Assembly: GCF_050107715.1 (NCBI RefSeq)
Contig: NZ_JBNILN010000001.1
Span: 310,001-374,000, forward strand
Reading direction: 5' to 3'
Source of the DNA: Metabacillus_B sp050107715
GTDB lineage: Bacteria > Bacillota > Bacilli > Bacillales > Bacillaceae
Length of the DNA stretch: 64,000 nt
This document shows, one piece after another, positions 16,894 to 25,534 of the stretch (positions are counted from its first letter, which is position 1; every line of letters starts with the position of its first letter). A program made the position numbers and the translations under genes. The notes under the pieces are model-generated. The model did no database searches. It worked only from the letters and a program-made list of their open reading frames with translations, and was not told the origin of the DNA.

Positions 16894-17505
16894 TTATTTT
16901 CGTTCTTCAAGAGCCTTCAGTACATCCTGGAATGGAAGCTTTTGTTCCCTCAATAGGACCAGAAGATGGAAGATCAAATCAGCCGCTTCCCATTTAAGCT
17001 CCTCATGGCTTCTGTTTTTCGCAGCAATGATCACTTCGGCCGCTTCTTCTCCCACTTTTTTCAGAATTTTGTCCGCTCCTTCTTCCAGAAGATACGTGGT
17101 ATAGGAGCCTTCAGGTCTCTCTGCATCGCGTTTAGCGATCACGTGCTCAAGCTCACTCAGGATGGCATATGGATTAGGTACTGCTTTCGTCTCTGTGGTT
17201 TTTTCAAAACAGGAGAACGAGCCGGTGTGGCATGCCGGTCCATTCGCTTCAACCAGTACGAGCAGGGCGTCCTGGTCGCAATCCCAGCGCAGCTCAATAA
17301 CTGCCTGAGTGTTGCCGGACGTGGCGCCTTTATGCCAAAGCTCATTTCGGGACCGGCTGAAGAACCACGTTTCCCCGCTTTCCATTGTTTTTTGAAGCGA
17401 TTCTTTATTCATATAGGCAAGGGTTAGAACTTCCTTGCTGACTGCATCCTGCACAATTGCGGGTACAAGGCCTCTTTCGTCAAAACGGATTTCTTCTATA
17501 TTCAT
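16894..17505 (-). CDS. hisI: Bifunctional phosphoribosyl-AMP cyclohydrolase / phosphoribosyl-ATP pyrophosphatase
   Basis: This enzyme carries out steps two and three of histidine synthesis. The first half (about 1-110) is the zinc-dependent HisI cyclohydrolase, with WDCDQDALL and ACHTGSFSCF. The second half (about 115-203) is the HisE pyrophosphatase, with KVGEEAAEVIIAAKN and EAADLIFHLLVLL. At 203 residues it has the usual fused length. The ATG overlaps the hisF stop by 4 bp. It is last in the operon. Confidence 0.96.
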   Translation of the reverse strand: MNIEEIRFDERGLVPAIVQDAVSKEVLTLAYMNKESLQKTMESGETWFFSRSRNELWHKGATSGNTQAVIELRWDCDQDALLVLVEANGPACHTGSFSCFEKTTETKAVPNPYAILSELEHVIAKRDAERPEGSYTTYLLEEGADKILKKVGEEAAEVIIAAKNRSHEELKWEAADLIFHLLVLLREQKLPFQDVLKALEERK

Positions 17506-18260
17506 CGAATGTTCACTCCTCTGTCTCTTAGCTGATTTTTCACTTCCCTGACGGATGTCTCTTTATAATGAAAAATAGAGGCAGCGAGAGCCGCGTCCGC
17601 CTGCCCTTCTGTAAAGGCCTCATAAAAGTGTCCGGCATTTCCGGCACCTCCTGATGCAATGACAGGTACCGGAACCGATTCACTAACCATTTTGGTCAGG
17701 TTAAGATTGAATCCCGTTTTCGCTCCATCCTGATCCATGCTTGTGAGCAGAATCTCTCCTGCCCCCCTTCTCACAGCTTCTTTTGCCCAGGCCGTCACTT
17801 CCCACTCCGTCGGCTTCCGCCCTCCGTGTGTGTACACCCTGAAGCTGCCCAGTTCTTCGTCATACTTAGCATCGATAGCTGTTACCACGCACTGGGAACC
17901 AAAATAAAGAGCACCTTCTGAAATGAGATGCGGATTCAATAAAGCGGCCGTGTTCACGGAGACCTTGTCCGCTCCCGCTCTAAGTATCGCCTTCATGTCC
18001 TCCAGACTGTTGATGCCTCCCCCGACCGTAAACGGGATGGCAAGCTCCGCAGCTGTCTGTCCGACAACCTCAATCATCGTTTTGCGGCCTTCATGGGAAG
18101 CGGAGATATCCAGAAAGACAAGCTCATCCGCTCCTTCTTCATCGTAAAACTTTGCCAGCTCCACCGGATCGCCGGCGTCCCGAAGTTCAACAAACTGAAC
18201 CCCTTTTACAACCCTTCCATCCTTAACGTCGAGACAGGGGATGATTCGTTTTGTGATCAT
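17502..18260 (-). CDS. hisF: Imidazole glycerol phosphate synthase, cyclase subunit
   Basis: HisF uses ammonia from HisH to make imidazole glycerol phosphate and AICAR. The 252-residue TIM barrel begins MITKRIIPCLDVKDGRVVKG, with the catalytic Asp in CLDV and again in TSMDQDGAKTG. The phosphate-binding loops VGGGI and ASGGAG are present. It overlaps hisA by 4 bp (ATGA) and hisI by 4 bp. Confidence 0.97.
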   Translation of the reverse strand: MITKRIIPCLDVKDGRVVKGVQFVELRDAGDPVELAKFYDEEGADELVFLDISASHEGRKTMIEVVGQTAAELAIPFTVGGGINSLEDMKAILRAGADKVSVNTAALLNPHLISEGALYFGSQCVVTAIDAKYDEELGSFRVYTHGGRKPTEWEVTAWAKEAVRRGAGEILLTSMDQDGAKTGFNLNLTKMVSESVPVPVIASGGAGNAGHFYEAFTEGQADAALAASIFHYKETSVREVKNQLRDRGVNIR

Positions 18261-18994
18261 CTGCCCGTCACCTCATTCAGTGCATCCTTTAAGCGGAAGC
18301 GGCTTGTATAGAGGGCTTTTCCAATAATCGCACCTGCTACGCCATCAGATTGGCAGTCTTTTAATGCAAGCAGGTCATTTATAGAGCTTACCCCGCCTGA
18401 GGCGATAACCGTCTTCCCTGTCGCACGTGCAATCGCGGCTGTAGACTTTACGTTTGGCCCCGAAAGCATCCCGTCCGTTGCTATATCTGTATAAATAAAC
18501 GTTTCAGCTCCGTAACCGGCCAGTTCTTTTCCAAGATCTTCGGCCTGAACCTGTGATGTATTCAGCCATCCCTCAGTGGAGACAAAGCCATCTTTTGCAT
18601 CAAGTCCAATAGCAATACTTTTCCCATGCTGGCGAAGCATGGACTTGACGAAATCAGGATTCGAAATAGCGGAACTTCCCAGAATCACACGGTCCACTCC
18701 TTCGCTGAGATAGATTTCTGCATCTCGCTCAGTCCTGATTCCTCCTCCAATCTGGACCTTTACATCCAGTTCACGGACCGCCTTCAAAACATGCTCATGA
18801 TTTACTGGCTGGCCGTTCTTCGCTCCATCTAAATCGACCATGTGAATCCATTCGGCTCCATCATCTGCAAACCGCCTTGCCATTTCAAAAGGGGAATCTC
18901 CATACACCGTTTCCTGATTGTAGTCGCCTTGAACGAGCCTGACGCACTTACCGTTCCTCATATCAATGGCCGGGTATAAAATAAACGGATTCAT
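18257..18994 (-). CDS. hisA: ProFAR isomerase
   Basis: HisA opens the ribose of ProFAR by an Amadori rearrangement. The 245-residue barrel is related to HisF. The first catalytic Asp is in YPAIDMRNGKCVRL and the second in TDIATDGMLSG; the phosphate loops QIGGGI and ASGGVSS are present. It overlaps hisH and hisF by 4 bp each. Confidence 0.97.
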   Translation of the reverse strand: MNPFILYPAIDMRNGKCVRLVQGDYNQETVYGDSPFEMARRFADDGAEWIHMVDLDGAKNGQPVNHEHVLKAVRELDVKVQIGGGIRTERDAEIYLSEGVDRVILGSSAISNPDFVKSMLRQHGKSIAIGLDAKDGFVSTEGWLNTSQVQAEDLGKELAGYGAETFIYTDIATDGMLSGPNVKSTAAIARATGKTVIASGGVSSINDLLALKDCQSDGVAGAIIGKALYTSRFRLKDALNEVTGR

Positions 18995-19623
18995 CCAGAG
19001 GCCTCCTCTTCTACTTTTTCTGAAAACCGCTTTAAGATGGCAAGTCCTGCTTTGCTGCTTTTTTCCGGGTGAAATTGAGTTCCAAAGATATTGCCCCGCC
19101 CTACAACCGCAGGCACCTCTACCCCGTAATCAGCACTTGCCAGCACCGTTTCACTTTTGTCTGATTTTATATAATAAGAATGCACAAAATAAGCATGCTC
19201 TTCATCAAGGTCTGTAAGCAGGAAGGACTCATTCTTGATCTTCAGCTGATTCCAGCCCATGTGGGGCACCTTTTGTTTGCCGTCTGCCGTTTTGGAAGGG
19301 ATCTTTGCTGCTTTGCCTTCCAGAAGGCCAAGCCCTTTCGTCCTTCCATTTTCTTCACTTTCATTAAAAAGCAGCTGCATCCCCAGGCAAATCCCAAGAA
19401 TTGGCTTTCCCTTATCCGATTCTAAGCGGATAAAATCCACCAGCCCTGCAGCGTGAAGATTTTGCATCGCATCTTTAAAAGCACCTACGCCCGGAAGAAT
19501 GTATCCGTCCGCTTCAGCAAGCTCCTCCCGGAGGCCAGAGACAAAATGGGGGATTTCCATTCGTTCCAGCGCTTTTCGGACACTGAAGATATTCCCCATT
19601 CCATAATCAATGATTCCGATCAT
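18991..19623 (-). CDS. hisH: Imidazole glycerol phosphate synthase, glutaminase subunit
   Basis: This class-I glutamine amidotransferase feeds ammonia to HisF. It is 210 residues long. The nucleophile Cys is in GICLGMQLLF, and His and Glu are in GTQFHPEKS near the C terminus. The oxyanion-strand PGVGAF motif is present. It starts immediately after the hisB stop, with no gap. Confidence 0.97.
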   Translation of the reverse strand: MIGIIDYGMGNIFSVRKALERMEIPHFVSGLREELAEADGYILPGVGAFKDAMQNLHAAGLVDFIRLESDKGKPILGICLGMQLLFNESEENGRTKGLGLLEGKAAKIPSKTADGKQKVPHMGWNQLKIKNESFLLTDLDEEHAYFVHSYYIKSDKSETVLASADYGVEVPAVVGRGNIFGTQFHPEKSSKAGLAILKRFSEKVEEEASG

Positions 19624-20211
19624 CTACAGCAGTCCTTTCGTTGAAGGCACCCCTTTTATTCGGGGATCGATGGCGGATGCTTCGTCAAGGGACCGGGCAA
19701 GCGCCTTGAAAATGGCTTCAATAATATGGTGGGTATTTAGCCCGTAATGAATGATCACATGAAGATTGATGCGGGCTTCAAGGGCAAGCTTCCACAAAAA
19801 TTCATGAACAAGCTCGGTATCGAAGGTTCCTGTTTTAGCGCTTGGAAGACTGCCCTTCATTTCGAAATGAGGCCGGTTGCTTAGGTCTACGACTACTTGC
19901 GCAAGAGCTTCATCCATCGGAACAATAGCTGAACCGTAGCGCTTTATGCCTTTTTTATCCCCAAGGGCTTCACGGAAAACCTGGCCAAGGCAAATCCCGA
20001 TATCCTCTGTTGTATGATGATCATCTACCTCTGTATCCCCTGTTGCGCGAATCGTCAAATCAAACTGCCCGTGTTTTGCGAAAAGGTCCAGCATGTGTGT
20101 CATAAAGGGTACACCGGTTTCAAGCTCGGACCGGCCTTCTCCGTCAATATTCAGTTCCAGGCTGATTTGCGTTTCATTCGTATTCCGTTCTATGGAAGAC
20201 TTTCTGGACAT
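19624..20211 (-). CDS. hisB: Imidazoleglycerol-phosphate dehydratase
   Basis: This manganese enzyme dehydrates imidazole glycerol phosphate. It is 195 residues and monofunctional, without the phosphatase half seen in E. coli HisB. The metal-binding His clusters are visible in MTHMLDLFAKHG, DDHHTTEDIGI and YGLNTHHIIEAIFKA. One base separates the start from the hisD stop. Confidence 0.97.
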   Translation of the reverse strand: MSRKSSIERNTNETQISLELNIDGEGRSELETGVPFMTHMLDLFAKHGQFDLTIRATGDTEVDDHHTTEDIGICLGQVFREALGDKKGIKRYGSAIVPMDEALAQVVVDLSNRPHFEMKGSLPSAKTGTFDTELVHEFLWKLALEARINLHVIIHYGLNTHHIIEAIFKALARSLDEASAIDPRIKGVPSTKGLL

Positions 20212-20212
20212 T

Positions 20213-21415
20213 TTAAGATTCCCCCTGTTTCAATCGTTCTTCGATTGCTCTCGCATGAGCCTCAAGCCCTTCATATCTCGCAAACTCAGCAATTTTTCCG
20301 GCATTTTTCTCAAACGCTTCCCGGCTGTAGTAGATCACACTGGATTTTTTCGTAAAGTCATCCACATTAAGCGGACTTGAAAACCGGGCTGTACCGCTCG
20401 TCGGCAGCACATGATTCGGTCCTGCAAAATAGTCCCCAACCGGTTCAGAGCTGTATCGGCCCATAAAAATCGCGCCAGCATGCCGAATCGAGCCAAGCCA
20501 TTCAAACGGGTCCTCCACCAGCAGCTCTAAATGCTCCGGTGCTAATTCATTCACAATCCGAATCGCTTCTTCCTTTGATTCAGCCACTAAAAATTGCCCG
20601 TTTTGATCCATCGAAGCCTTGGCGATGTCTCTTCTCGGCAGGTCCTCCAGCTGTTTTTCCACCTCTAGCTTCACCTTTTCTGCAAAATCACTTGAGGTGG
20701 TGATTAAAATACTTCTTGAAAGCGGATCATGCTCCGCCTGTGACAGCAAATCCGCCGCAGCTTCATTAGCTTTCGCCGTTTTATCTGCAACGACAGCAAT
20801 CTCGCTCGGACCTGCAATCATATCAATGTCCACGTCTCCGAAAACTTCCCTCTTCGCTGCCGCTACGTAAACATTCCCGGGGCCAACAATTTTATCAACT
20901 TTTTGAATGGACTCCGTTCCATACGCCAGTGCCGCAACCGCCTGGGCACCACCGGCCTTATAGATTTCTGTAACACCGAGCTCGCTGGCAGCCACAAGAA
21001 CACCGGCCGGAATTTTCCCTTCCTTGGAAGGAGGGGAAACCATGGCAATCCTTTCGACCCCCGCCGTCTGCGCTGGAATCACGTTCATGAGAACAGATGA
21101 GGGATAAGCAGCTGTCCCGCCAGGTACGTAAACTCCGGCCGAGTCAAGCGGTGTAACCTTTTGACCTAGCACCGTTCCGTCCGGGTTCGTCATGAACCAG
21201 GAATCCCGCTTTTGCTTACTGTGAAAAAGCCGGATATTTTCAATCGCCTCGCGAATCACAGCAAGCAGCGAGTCTTCGATCTCTTCATAGGCATCTTGAA
21301 TTTCCTGTGCCGTCACACGAAATGAATCAAGAAATACACCGTCAAACTTCTCCGTGTACTGTCTTAATGCCTCGTCCCCGCGCTCTCTGACCGAATCAAT
21401 GATTTCTTTTACCAT
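20213..21415 (-). CDS. hisD: Histidinol dehydrogenase, short N terminus
   Basis: HisD oxidises histidinol to histidine in two NAD-linked steps. The catalytic region is intact: LDSAGVYVPGGTAAYPSSV, VDKIVGPGNVYV, AGPSEI, LSQAEHDP and GPNHVLPTSGTARFSSPL. At 400 residues it lacks about 23 N-terminal residues relative to B. subtilis HisD. No earlier start is possible because an in-frame TAG, which is also the hisG stop, lies five codons upstream. The ATG has GGGAGGG. Whether the short form is fully active is not known from sequence. Confidence 0.93.
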   Translation of the reverse strand: MVKEIIDSVRERGDEALRQYTEKFDGVFLDSFRVTAQEIQDAYEEIEDSLLAVIREAIENIRLFHSKQKRDSWFMTNPDGTVLGQKVTPLDSAGVYVPGGTAAYPSSVLMNVIPAQTAGVERIAMVSPPSKEGKIPAGVLVAASELGVTEIYKAGGAQAVAALAYGTESIQKVDKIVGPGNVYVAAAKREVFGDVDIDMIAGPSEIAVVADKTAKANEAAADLLSQAEHDPLSRSILITTSSDFAEKVKLEVEKQLEDLPRRDIAKASMDQNGQFLVAESKEEAIRIVNELAPEHLELLVEDPFEWLGSIRHAGAIFMGRYSSEPVGDYFAGPNHVLPTSGTARFSSPLNVDDFTKKSSVIYYSREAFEKNAGKIAEFARYEGLEAHARAIEERLKQGES

Positions 21416-21427
21416 TCCAGTCCCTCC

Positions 21428-22060
21428 CTACCTTTCAGCAACGGCCCGTGACAGCCGCTCAGCCAATTCATCAATTTGCACATCTTTCATCCGATAGCTG
21501 ACCGGATTAACAATCAGCCTGGAGGTCACTTCGCATATATGCTCATACTCCACTAACCCGTTCTCCTTCAAAGTCCGGCCAGTAGAGACAATATCAACGA
21601 TCCGGTCAGACAGTCCGATCATCGGTGCCAGCTCAATCGAACCATTCAGCTTGATAATCTCAACCTGCTCCCCCTGCTCTCTGAAATAACCGGAAGCAAT
21701 GTTCGGATACTTCGTAGCAATTCTTGGCGCCACATCACTCATTGGATGATCGGGCAATCCGGCAACGGCTAAATAGCACCGGCTTATTTTAAGATCCAGC
21801 ACTTCGTACACATCCCGTTCTTCCTCAAGAAGAACGTCTTTCCCTGCTATTCCTACATCCGCAACACCATGCTCAACATATGTAGAGACATCCATTGGTT
21901 TCGCAAGAAAAAAACGAAGCTTCTCCTCAGGGATATCAAGAATGAGCTTCCGGCTGTCATCAAACTCCGGTGGAAGCTTATAGCCCGCTTCTCTAAGCAA
22001 ATGCGCTGCCTCTTCAAAAATCCGGCCCTTCGGCATCGCGATTGTAAGTACATCACTCAT
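21428..22060 (-). CDS. hisG: ATP phosphoribosyltransferase, short catalytic subunit
   Basis: HisG catalyses the first, feedback-regulated step, joining ATP and PRPP. The 210-residue protein is the short HisG form that needs HisZ. It begins MSDVLTIAMPKGRIFEEA. DVGIAGKDVLLEE and the PRPP-binding DIVSTGRTLKENGL are present, and no C-terminal ACT-like regulatory domain follows. The ATG overlaps hisZ by 8 bp, with GGGGGG upstream. Confidence 0.97.
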   Translation of the reverse strand: MSDVLTIAMPKGRIFEEAAHLLREAGYKLPPEFDDSRKLILDIPEEKLRFFLAKPMDVSTYVEHGVADVGIAGKDVLLEEERDVYEVLDLKISRCYLAVAGLPDHPMSDVAPRIATKYPNIASGYFREQGEQVEIIKLNGSIELAPMIGLSDRIVDIVSTGRTLKENGLVEYEHICEVTSRLIVNPVSYRMKDVQIDELAERLSRAVAER

Positions 22061-23225
22061 TATACTCCCCCCTTTTTGAACCGATGAAATACACAACCTC
22101 TTCAAACTGTTTCGTAAAGGCATCCACATCCGTAACCCCGGACAGGTTTTGAAGAACCGTCTGCTTTCCATCGCCGCGCAGCTCTCCGGCAAAATCAATC
22201 GCTTCCTTCATCCGCTCCTGGGAAAAAATCACACAATGCTTACACTCGCCTTTTTCCATCACATCCAGCGCTTCAAGAAGGTGTCCAAGCTGCAGGCCGA
22301 ACCCTGTCGCTGCTGCAGGCCGGTCAAACTTCTCCATTAAACGGTTGTATCTTCCCCCGTTGCCAAGAGGAAAGCCTGTTTTGTCTGTATACACTTCAAA
22401 TAATATCCCTGTGTAATAGCTCATATGGCTTACGATATTTAAATCAACCCTCACATATTCAGCAGCCCCAAATTGCTCCAGCATATCCCAAAGCTTTTGA
22501 AGCTCATCTATCGCCTGCCTGCATTCATCCGACTCGCATATCGAAAGAGCCTGCTCCATTTTCGCAGCATCTCCCCGAAAAGTGAGGAAATCTAAGAGCC
22601 GTTCCTTGTCAATCGATGATAGAGCCAGTGATTTTACATGCTCACGGTACCCTACATAATTTTTTTCATATAAGAATCTTCTCAGTTTATCCGCCCTCTC
22701 CTGATTGCCCAGTATTTCTTTAAAAAGAGCATCCGCAAACCCTATATGACCGATCGCTACCCTGAAGTTCCCCAATCCGGAAGCTTTAAGAGCAGAAATC
22801 ATCAGAGAAATGGCCTCCGCATCCGCGCTGATTGAATCATCTCCAATCAATTCGACACCAATTTGTTCAAACTCAGCGGCCCGTCCTCCTTCTCTCTGCT
22901 GCGCCCGGTAAACATTCGCCTGATACGCCAGACGCAGCGGAGACGATCCCGTCAATCTCGAAGCAGCTACCCGTGCAATCGGCGCCGTCATATCCGGGCG
23001 CAGCACCAGCGTCTTCCCCTGCTGGTCCAGAAGCTTAAACAGCTGCTGATCCAAAATTGCCGACTGAACGCCGACCGTTTCATAATATTCAAGCGTTGGA
23101 GTCTCAATAAAATCATAGCCCCATCCGCTGATTTCCGACGTAATCTTTTCCCTCACTGCCTTCTTTGTTTTATAAAGAGCCGGCAGCGTGTCTCTCATGC
23201 CAAGCGGCTTTTCAAACATAAACAT
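22053..23225 (-). CDS. hisZ: ATP phosphoribosyltransferase regulatory subunit
   Basis: HisZ is a histidyl-tRNA synthetase-like protein without aminoacylation activity. It forms a hetero-octamer with short HisG and gives it histidine feedback. It is 390 residues, with class-II synthetase-like motif 2 (TLVLRPDMTAPIAR) and GNGGRYNRLMEKF. It is first in the operon; ATG at 23225 follows GGGGGA, and a second Met two codons later is possible. Only the synthetase core is present, without an anticodon-binding domain of normal length. Confidence 0.95.
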   Translation of the reverse strand: MFMFEKPLGMRDTLPALYKTKKAVREKITSEISGWGYDFIETPTLEYYETVGVQSAILDQQLFKLLDQQGKTLVLRPDMTAPIARVAASRLTGSSPLRLAYQANVYRAQQREGGRAAEFEQIGVELIGDDSISADAEAISLMISALKASGLGNFRVAIGHIGFADALFKEILGNQERADKLRRFLYEKNYVGYREHVKSLALSSIDKERLLDFLTFRGDAAKMEQALSICESDECRQAIDELQKLWDMLEQFGAAEYVRVDLNIVSHMSYYTGILFEVYTDKTGFPLGNGGRYNRLMEKFDRPAAATGFGLQLGHLLEALDVMEKGECKHCVIFSQERMKEAIDFAGELRGDGKQTVLQNLSGVTDVDAFTKQFEEVVYFIGSKRGEYNE

Positions 23226-23286
23226 CGAATCAGTCCCCCCGTTTATACGAAATGTTCCAAATGCTTTAGCTCGCTAATATGTTACC

Positions 23287-23315
23287 ATACTAACAAAATA
23301 AAGATATCTGTTCAA
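23287..23315 (-). promoter_or_regulatory. Promoter of the his operon
   Basis: TTGAAC (23310-23315) and TAGTAT (23287-23292) are 17 bp apart. The leader to hisZ is about 55 bases, too short for a T-box riboswitch. A small TTAGC/GCTAA hairpin lies in it. Confidence 0.7.
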
Positions 23316-23423
23316 GTATTCGTTCTGCCCTGAATGTATGCTTCCCTATTTTGGGCGGTTTTGAACTTCTGAAGCGTAAGTGAGTTTTTTTAATGGGAAG
23401 GATGTTGTTAGGGGGAGGGGTGG

Positions 23424-24265
23424 CGTTGTCTGACATCCACCCCCTTTAGCGCGTTGTCTGACATTGTTGTCTGACATCCACCCCCTTTGGCGTGTTGTCT
23501 GACATTGTTGTCTGACATCGACCCCTTTGGCGTGTTGTCTGACATTGTTGTCTGACATCGACCCCTTTTAGCGCGTTGTCTGACATTCTTGTCTGACATC
23601 CACCCCTTTGGCGTGTTGTCTGACATTGTTGTCTGACATCCATCCCCTTTAGCGCGTTGTCTGACATTCTTGTTTGACATCCAACCCCTTCAGGCGCATT
23701 GTCTGACATTCTTGTCTGACATCCACCCCCTTTTAGCGCGTTGTCTGACATTGTTGTCTGACATCCACCCCTTTTAGCGCGTTGTCTGACATTCTTGTCT
23801 GACATCGACCCCTTTCAGCGCGTTGTCTGACATTCTTGTCTGACATCCACCCCTTTTAGCGCGTTGTCTGACATTCTTGTCTGACATTCAGCCCTTTCAG
23901 CGCGTTGTCTGACATTCTTGTCTGACATCCACACCTTTCAGCGCGTTGTCTGACATTCTTGTCTGACATCCACACCCTTTAACCGCGTTGTCTGACATTC
24001 TTGTCTGACATCCACACCTTTCAAAGCGTTGTCTGACATTCTTGTCTGACATCCACACCTTTCAGCGCGTTGTCTGACATTCTTGTCTGACATCCACACC
24101 TTTCAGCGCGCTGTCTGACATTCTTGTCTGACATCCACACCCTTCAGGCGCGTTGTCCGACATTTTTGTCTGACATCCACACCCTTCAACCGCATTGTCT
24201 GACATCCTTGTCTGACATCCACACCCTTCAACCGCGTTGTCTGACATTCTTGTCAGACATCCACC
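23424..24265. repeat. Tandem array of about 20 units of 41-42 bp
   Basis: A unit of the form GCGTTGTCTGACATTCTTG plus TCTGACATCCACACCTTTCA is repeated head to tail about twenty times, plus one half unit at the left edge. Each unit holds two copies of TGTCTGACA, an odd near-palindrome, offset by 13 bp; the window has about forty copies. Units differ by point changes (GTG/GCG ends, CCACC/CCACACC) and by one-base length changes. There are no unique spacers, so it is not a CRISPR array. Reading frames across it break because the unit is not a multiple of three. It lies between the yvoF terminator and the his promoter. Confidence 0.95.
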
Positions 24266-24340
24266 GGTCCAAGCATCCCCCAAAATCACAACCGTCCCCT
24301 ACCCGCCAGTCTCTTTTCCCCGATTCATCACCCATATAGG

Positions 24341-24380
24341 AAAAAACCCGCTAAACAGATTAATCGTTCTGTCCGGCGGG
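24341..24380 (-). terminator. Terminator overlapping the yvoF stop
   Basis: CCCGCCGGACAGA pairs imperfectly with TCTGTTTAGCGGG, followed by TTTTTT on the minus strand. The 5' arm is the last codons of yvoF. Confidence 0.8.
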
Positions 24381-24890
24381 CTCCATGAGTGCTCGTTTTT
24401 CCATTTCTTCTTTTGTGTAAATGATCTGCATCGGGTTTCCGCCAGCAAAGGCTCCATCCGGAACGTCTTTGTGGACGAGGGTTCCGGCGGATACAATGGC
24501 ACCGTGGCCGATTGTGACTCCGGGTAAGATGGTGCTGTTGGCTCCGATCATTACTTCGTCCCCTATGATCACGTCGCCAAGACGGTATTCTTTAATCAGG
24601 TATTCGTGCGCAAGGATGGTTGTGTTGTAGCCGATTACGGAATTACGCCCCACTTTAATTTTTTCCGGAAACATGATATCCAGCATGACCATGAGGGCGA
24701 AGGAGGTTTGGTCTCCAACCTTTACTTTTAAAAACGTCCGGTAAAGCCAGTTTTTCATCCCGAGAAATGGGGTGTATCTGGCAATCTGAATAACCATAAA
24801 GTTTTTAGCTACCTTCCAGAATGGCACAGTTTTGTAAATGTGCCAAAGGGAATTAGAGCCGGATACAGGGTAGCGGGTTGTTTTCCTCAC
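24360..24890 (-). CDS. yvoF: Hexapeptide-repeat acetyltransferase YvoF
   Basis: This 176-residue protein is of the left-handed beta-helix (hexapeptide) acyltransferase family. The repeats are clear in IKVGRNSVIGYNTTILA and VIIGDEVMIGANSTILPGVTIGHGAIVSAG, with AGGNPMQII near the end. It likely uses acetyl-CoA; the acceptor is unknown. The start is GTG, overlapping the ppaX stop by 4 bp with GGAGG only four bases before. It is last in hprK-lgt-yvoD-ppaX-yvoF, as in B. subtilis. Confidence 0.88.
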   Translation of the reverse strand: MRKTTRYPVSGSNSLWHIYKTVPFWKVAKNFMVIQIARYTPFLGMKNWLYRTFLKVKVGDQTSFALMVMLDIMFPEKIKVGRNSVIGYNTTILAHEYLIKEYRLGDVIIGDEVMIGANSTILPGVTIGHGAIVSAGTLVHKDVPDGAFAGGNPMQIIYTKEEMEKRALMEPAGQND

Positions 24891-25534
24891 CTTTCCTCCA
24901 CTCCTGCGATTGGCAGCAAATCACTCATTTGCTCCAGCATAAAGTCGGGTTTATAGCCTGACAGGTATTCTCTTCCTTTAATGGTCCAGGCAACACCGGC
25001 TGTAAGGGTTCCGGCTGCTTTTCCGGATTCGATATCATGGTGGTTATCTCCAACCATGATCGCCTCTTCCGGCTTGGAATCGAGCAATTTAAGGGCTTTA
25101 AGCACTGGTTCGGGATGGGGCTTAGCGTTTATGACATCGTCTAGCGTAACGACGACATCGAAAAACTGATCCAGTTTTGTCAGCTTCAGCCCCATGTTCA
25201 CGGTGTCTCTTATTTTCGTTGTAACGATTCCGAGCTTATAGCCTGCCTGGTGAAGTTTTTCGACCGTCTCGTACACTGTTGCGAATTCGGTTACAAGCTC
25301 ATCATGCCGTTTATGATTGAAGGCTCTGTACATGACGATCATTTCTTCCACTTTTTCCGGATTCACTGCGGTGAACGTATCAGAGAGAGGCGGACCGATG
25401 AACGCAAGCACGTCCTCCCTCACATATTCACCGGGCTTATAATGATTGAGTGTGTGTAAAAAGGATTCGATGATCAATTCATTCGTATTAATTAACGTTC
25501 CGTCCAAATCAAACAGAATGGTATTTCTTTTCAT
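24887..25534 (-). CDS. ppaX: Inorganic pyrophosphatase PpaX
   Basis: PpaX is an HAD-family enzyme that hydrolyses the pyrophosphate made when HprK dephosphorylates Ser-P-HPr by phosphorolysis (family knowledge). It is 215 residues. The HAD motifs are FDLDGTLINTN, VTTK, and KPHPEP with MVGDNHHDIESGKAAG. The ATG at 25534 has AAAGGA. It overlaps yvoD by 26 bp and shares an operon with hprK, which explains its role. Confidence 0.93.
   Translation of the reverse strand: MKRNTILFDLDGTLINTNELIIESFLHTLNHYKPGEYVREDVLAFIGPPLSDTFTAVNPEKVEEMIVMYRAFNHKRHDELVTEFATVYETVEKLHQAGYKLGIVTTKIRDTVNMGLKLTKLDQFFDVVVTLDDVINAKPHPEPVLKALKLLDSKPEEAIMVGDNHHDIESGKAAGTLTAGVAWTIKGREYLSGYKPDFMLEQMSDLLPIAGVEER

Noticed and set aside
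23226..23345. T-box riboswitch upstream of hisZ
   Set aside because: The leader after the predicted promoter is only about 55 bases and has no T-box sequence or terminator/antiterminator pair.
23424..24265. CRISPR array
   Set aside because: The regular spacing looks similar at first, but the whole 41-42 bp unit repeats. There are no unique spacers and no cas genes in the window.
23408..24289. Proteins made of MSDNNVRQ-like repeats on the minus strand
   Set aside because: The unit length is not a multiple of three, frames break repeatedly, there is no ribosome binding site, and all three frames give similar repetitive peptides.
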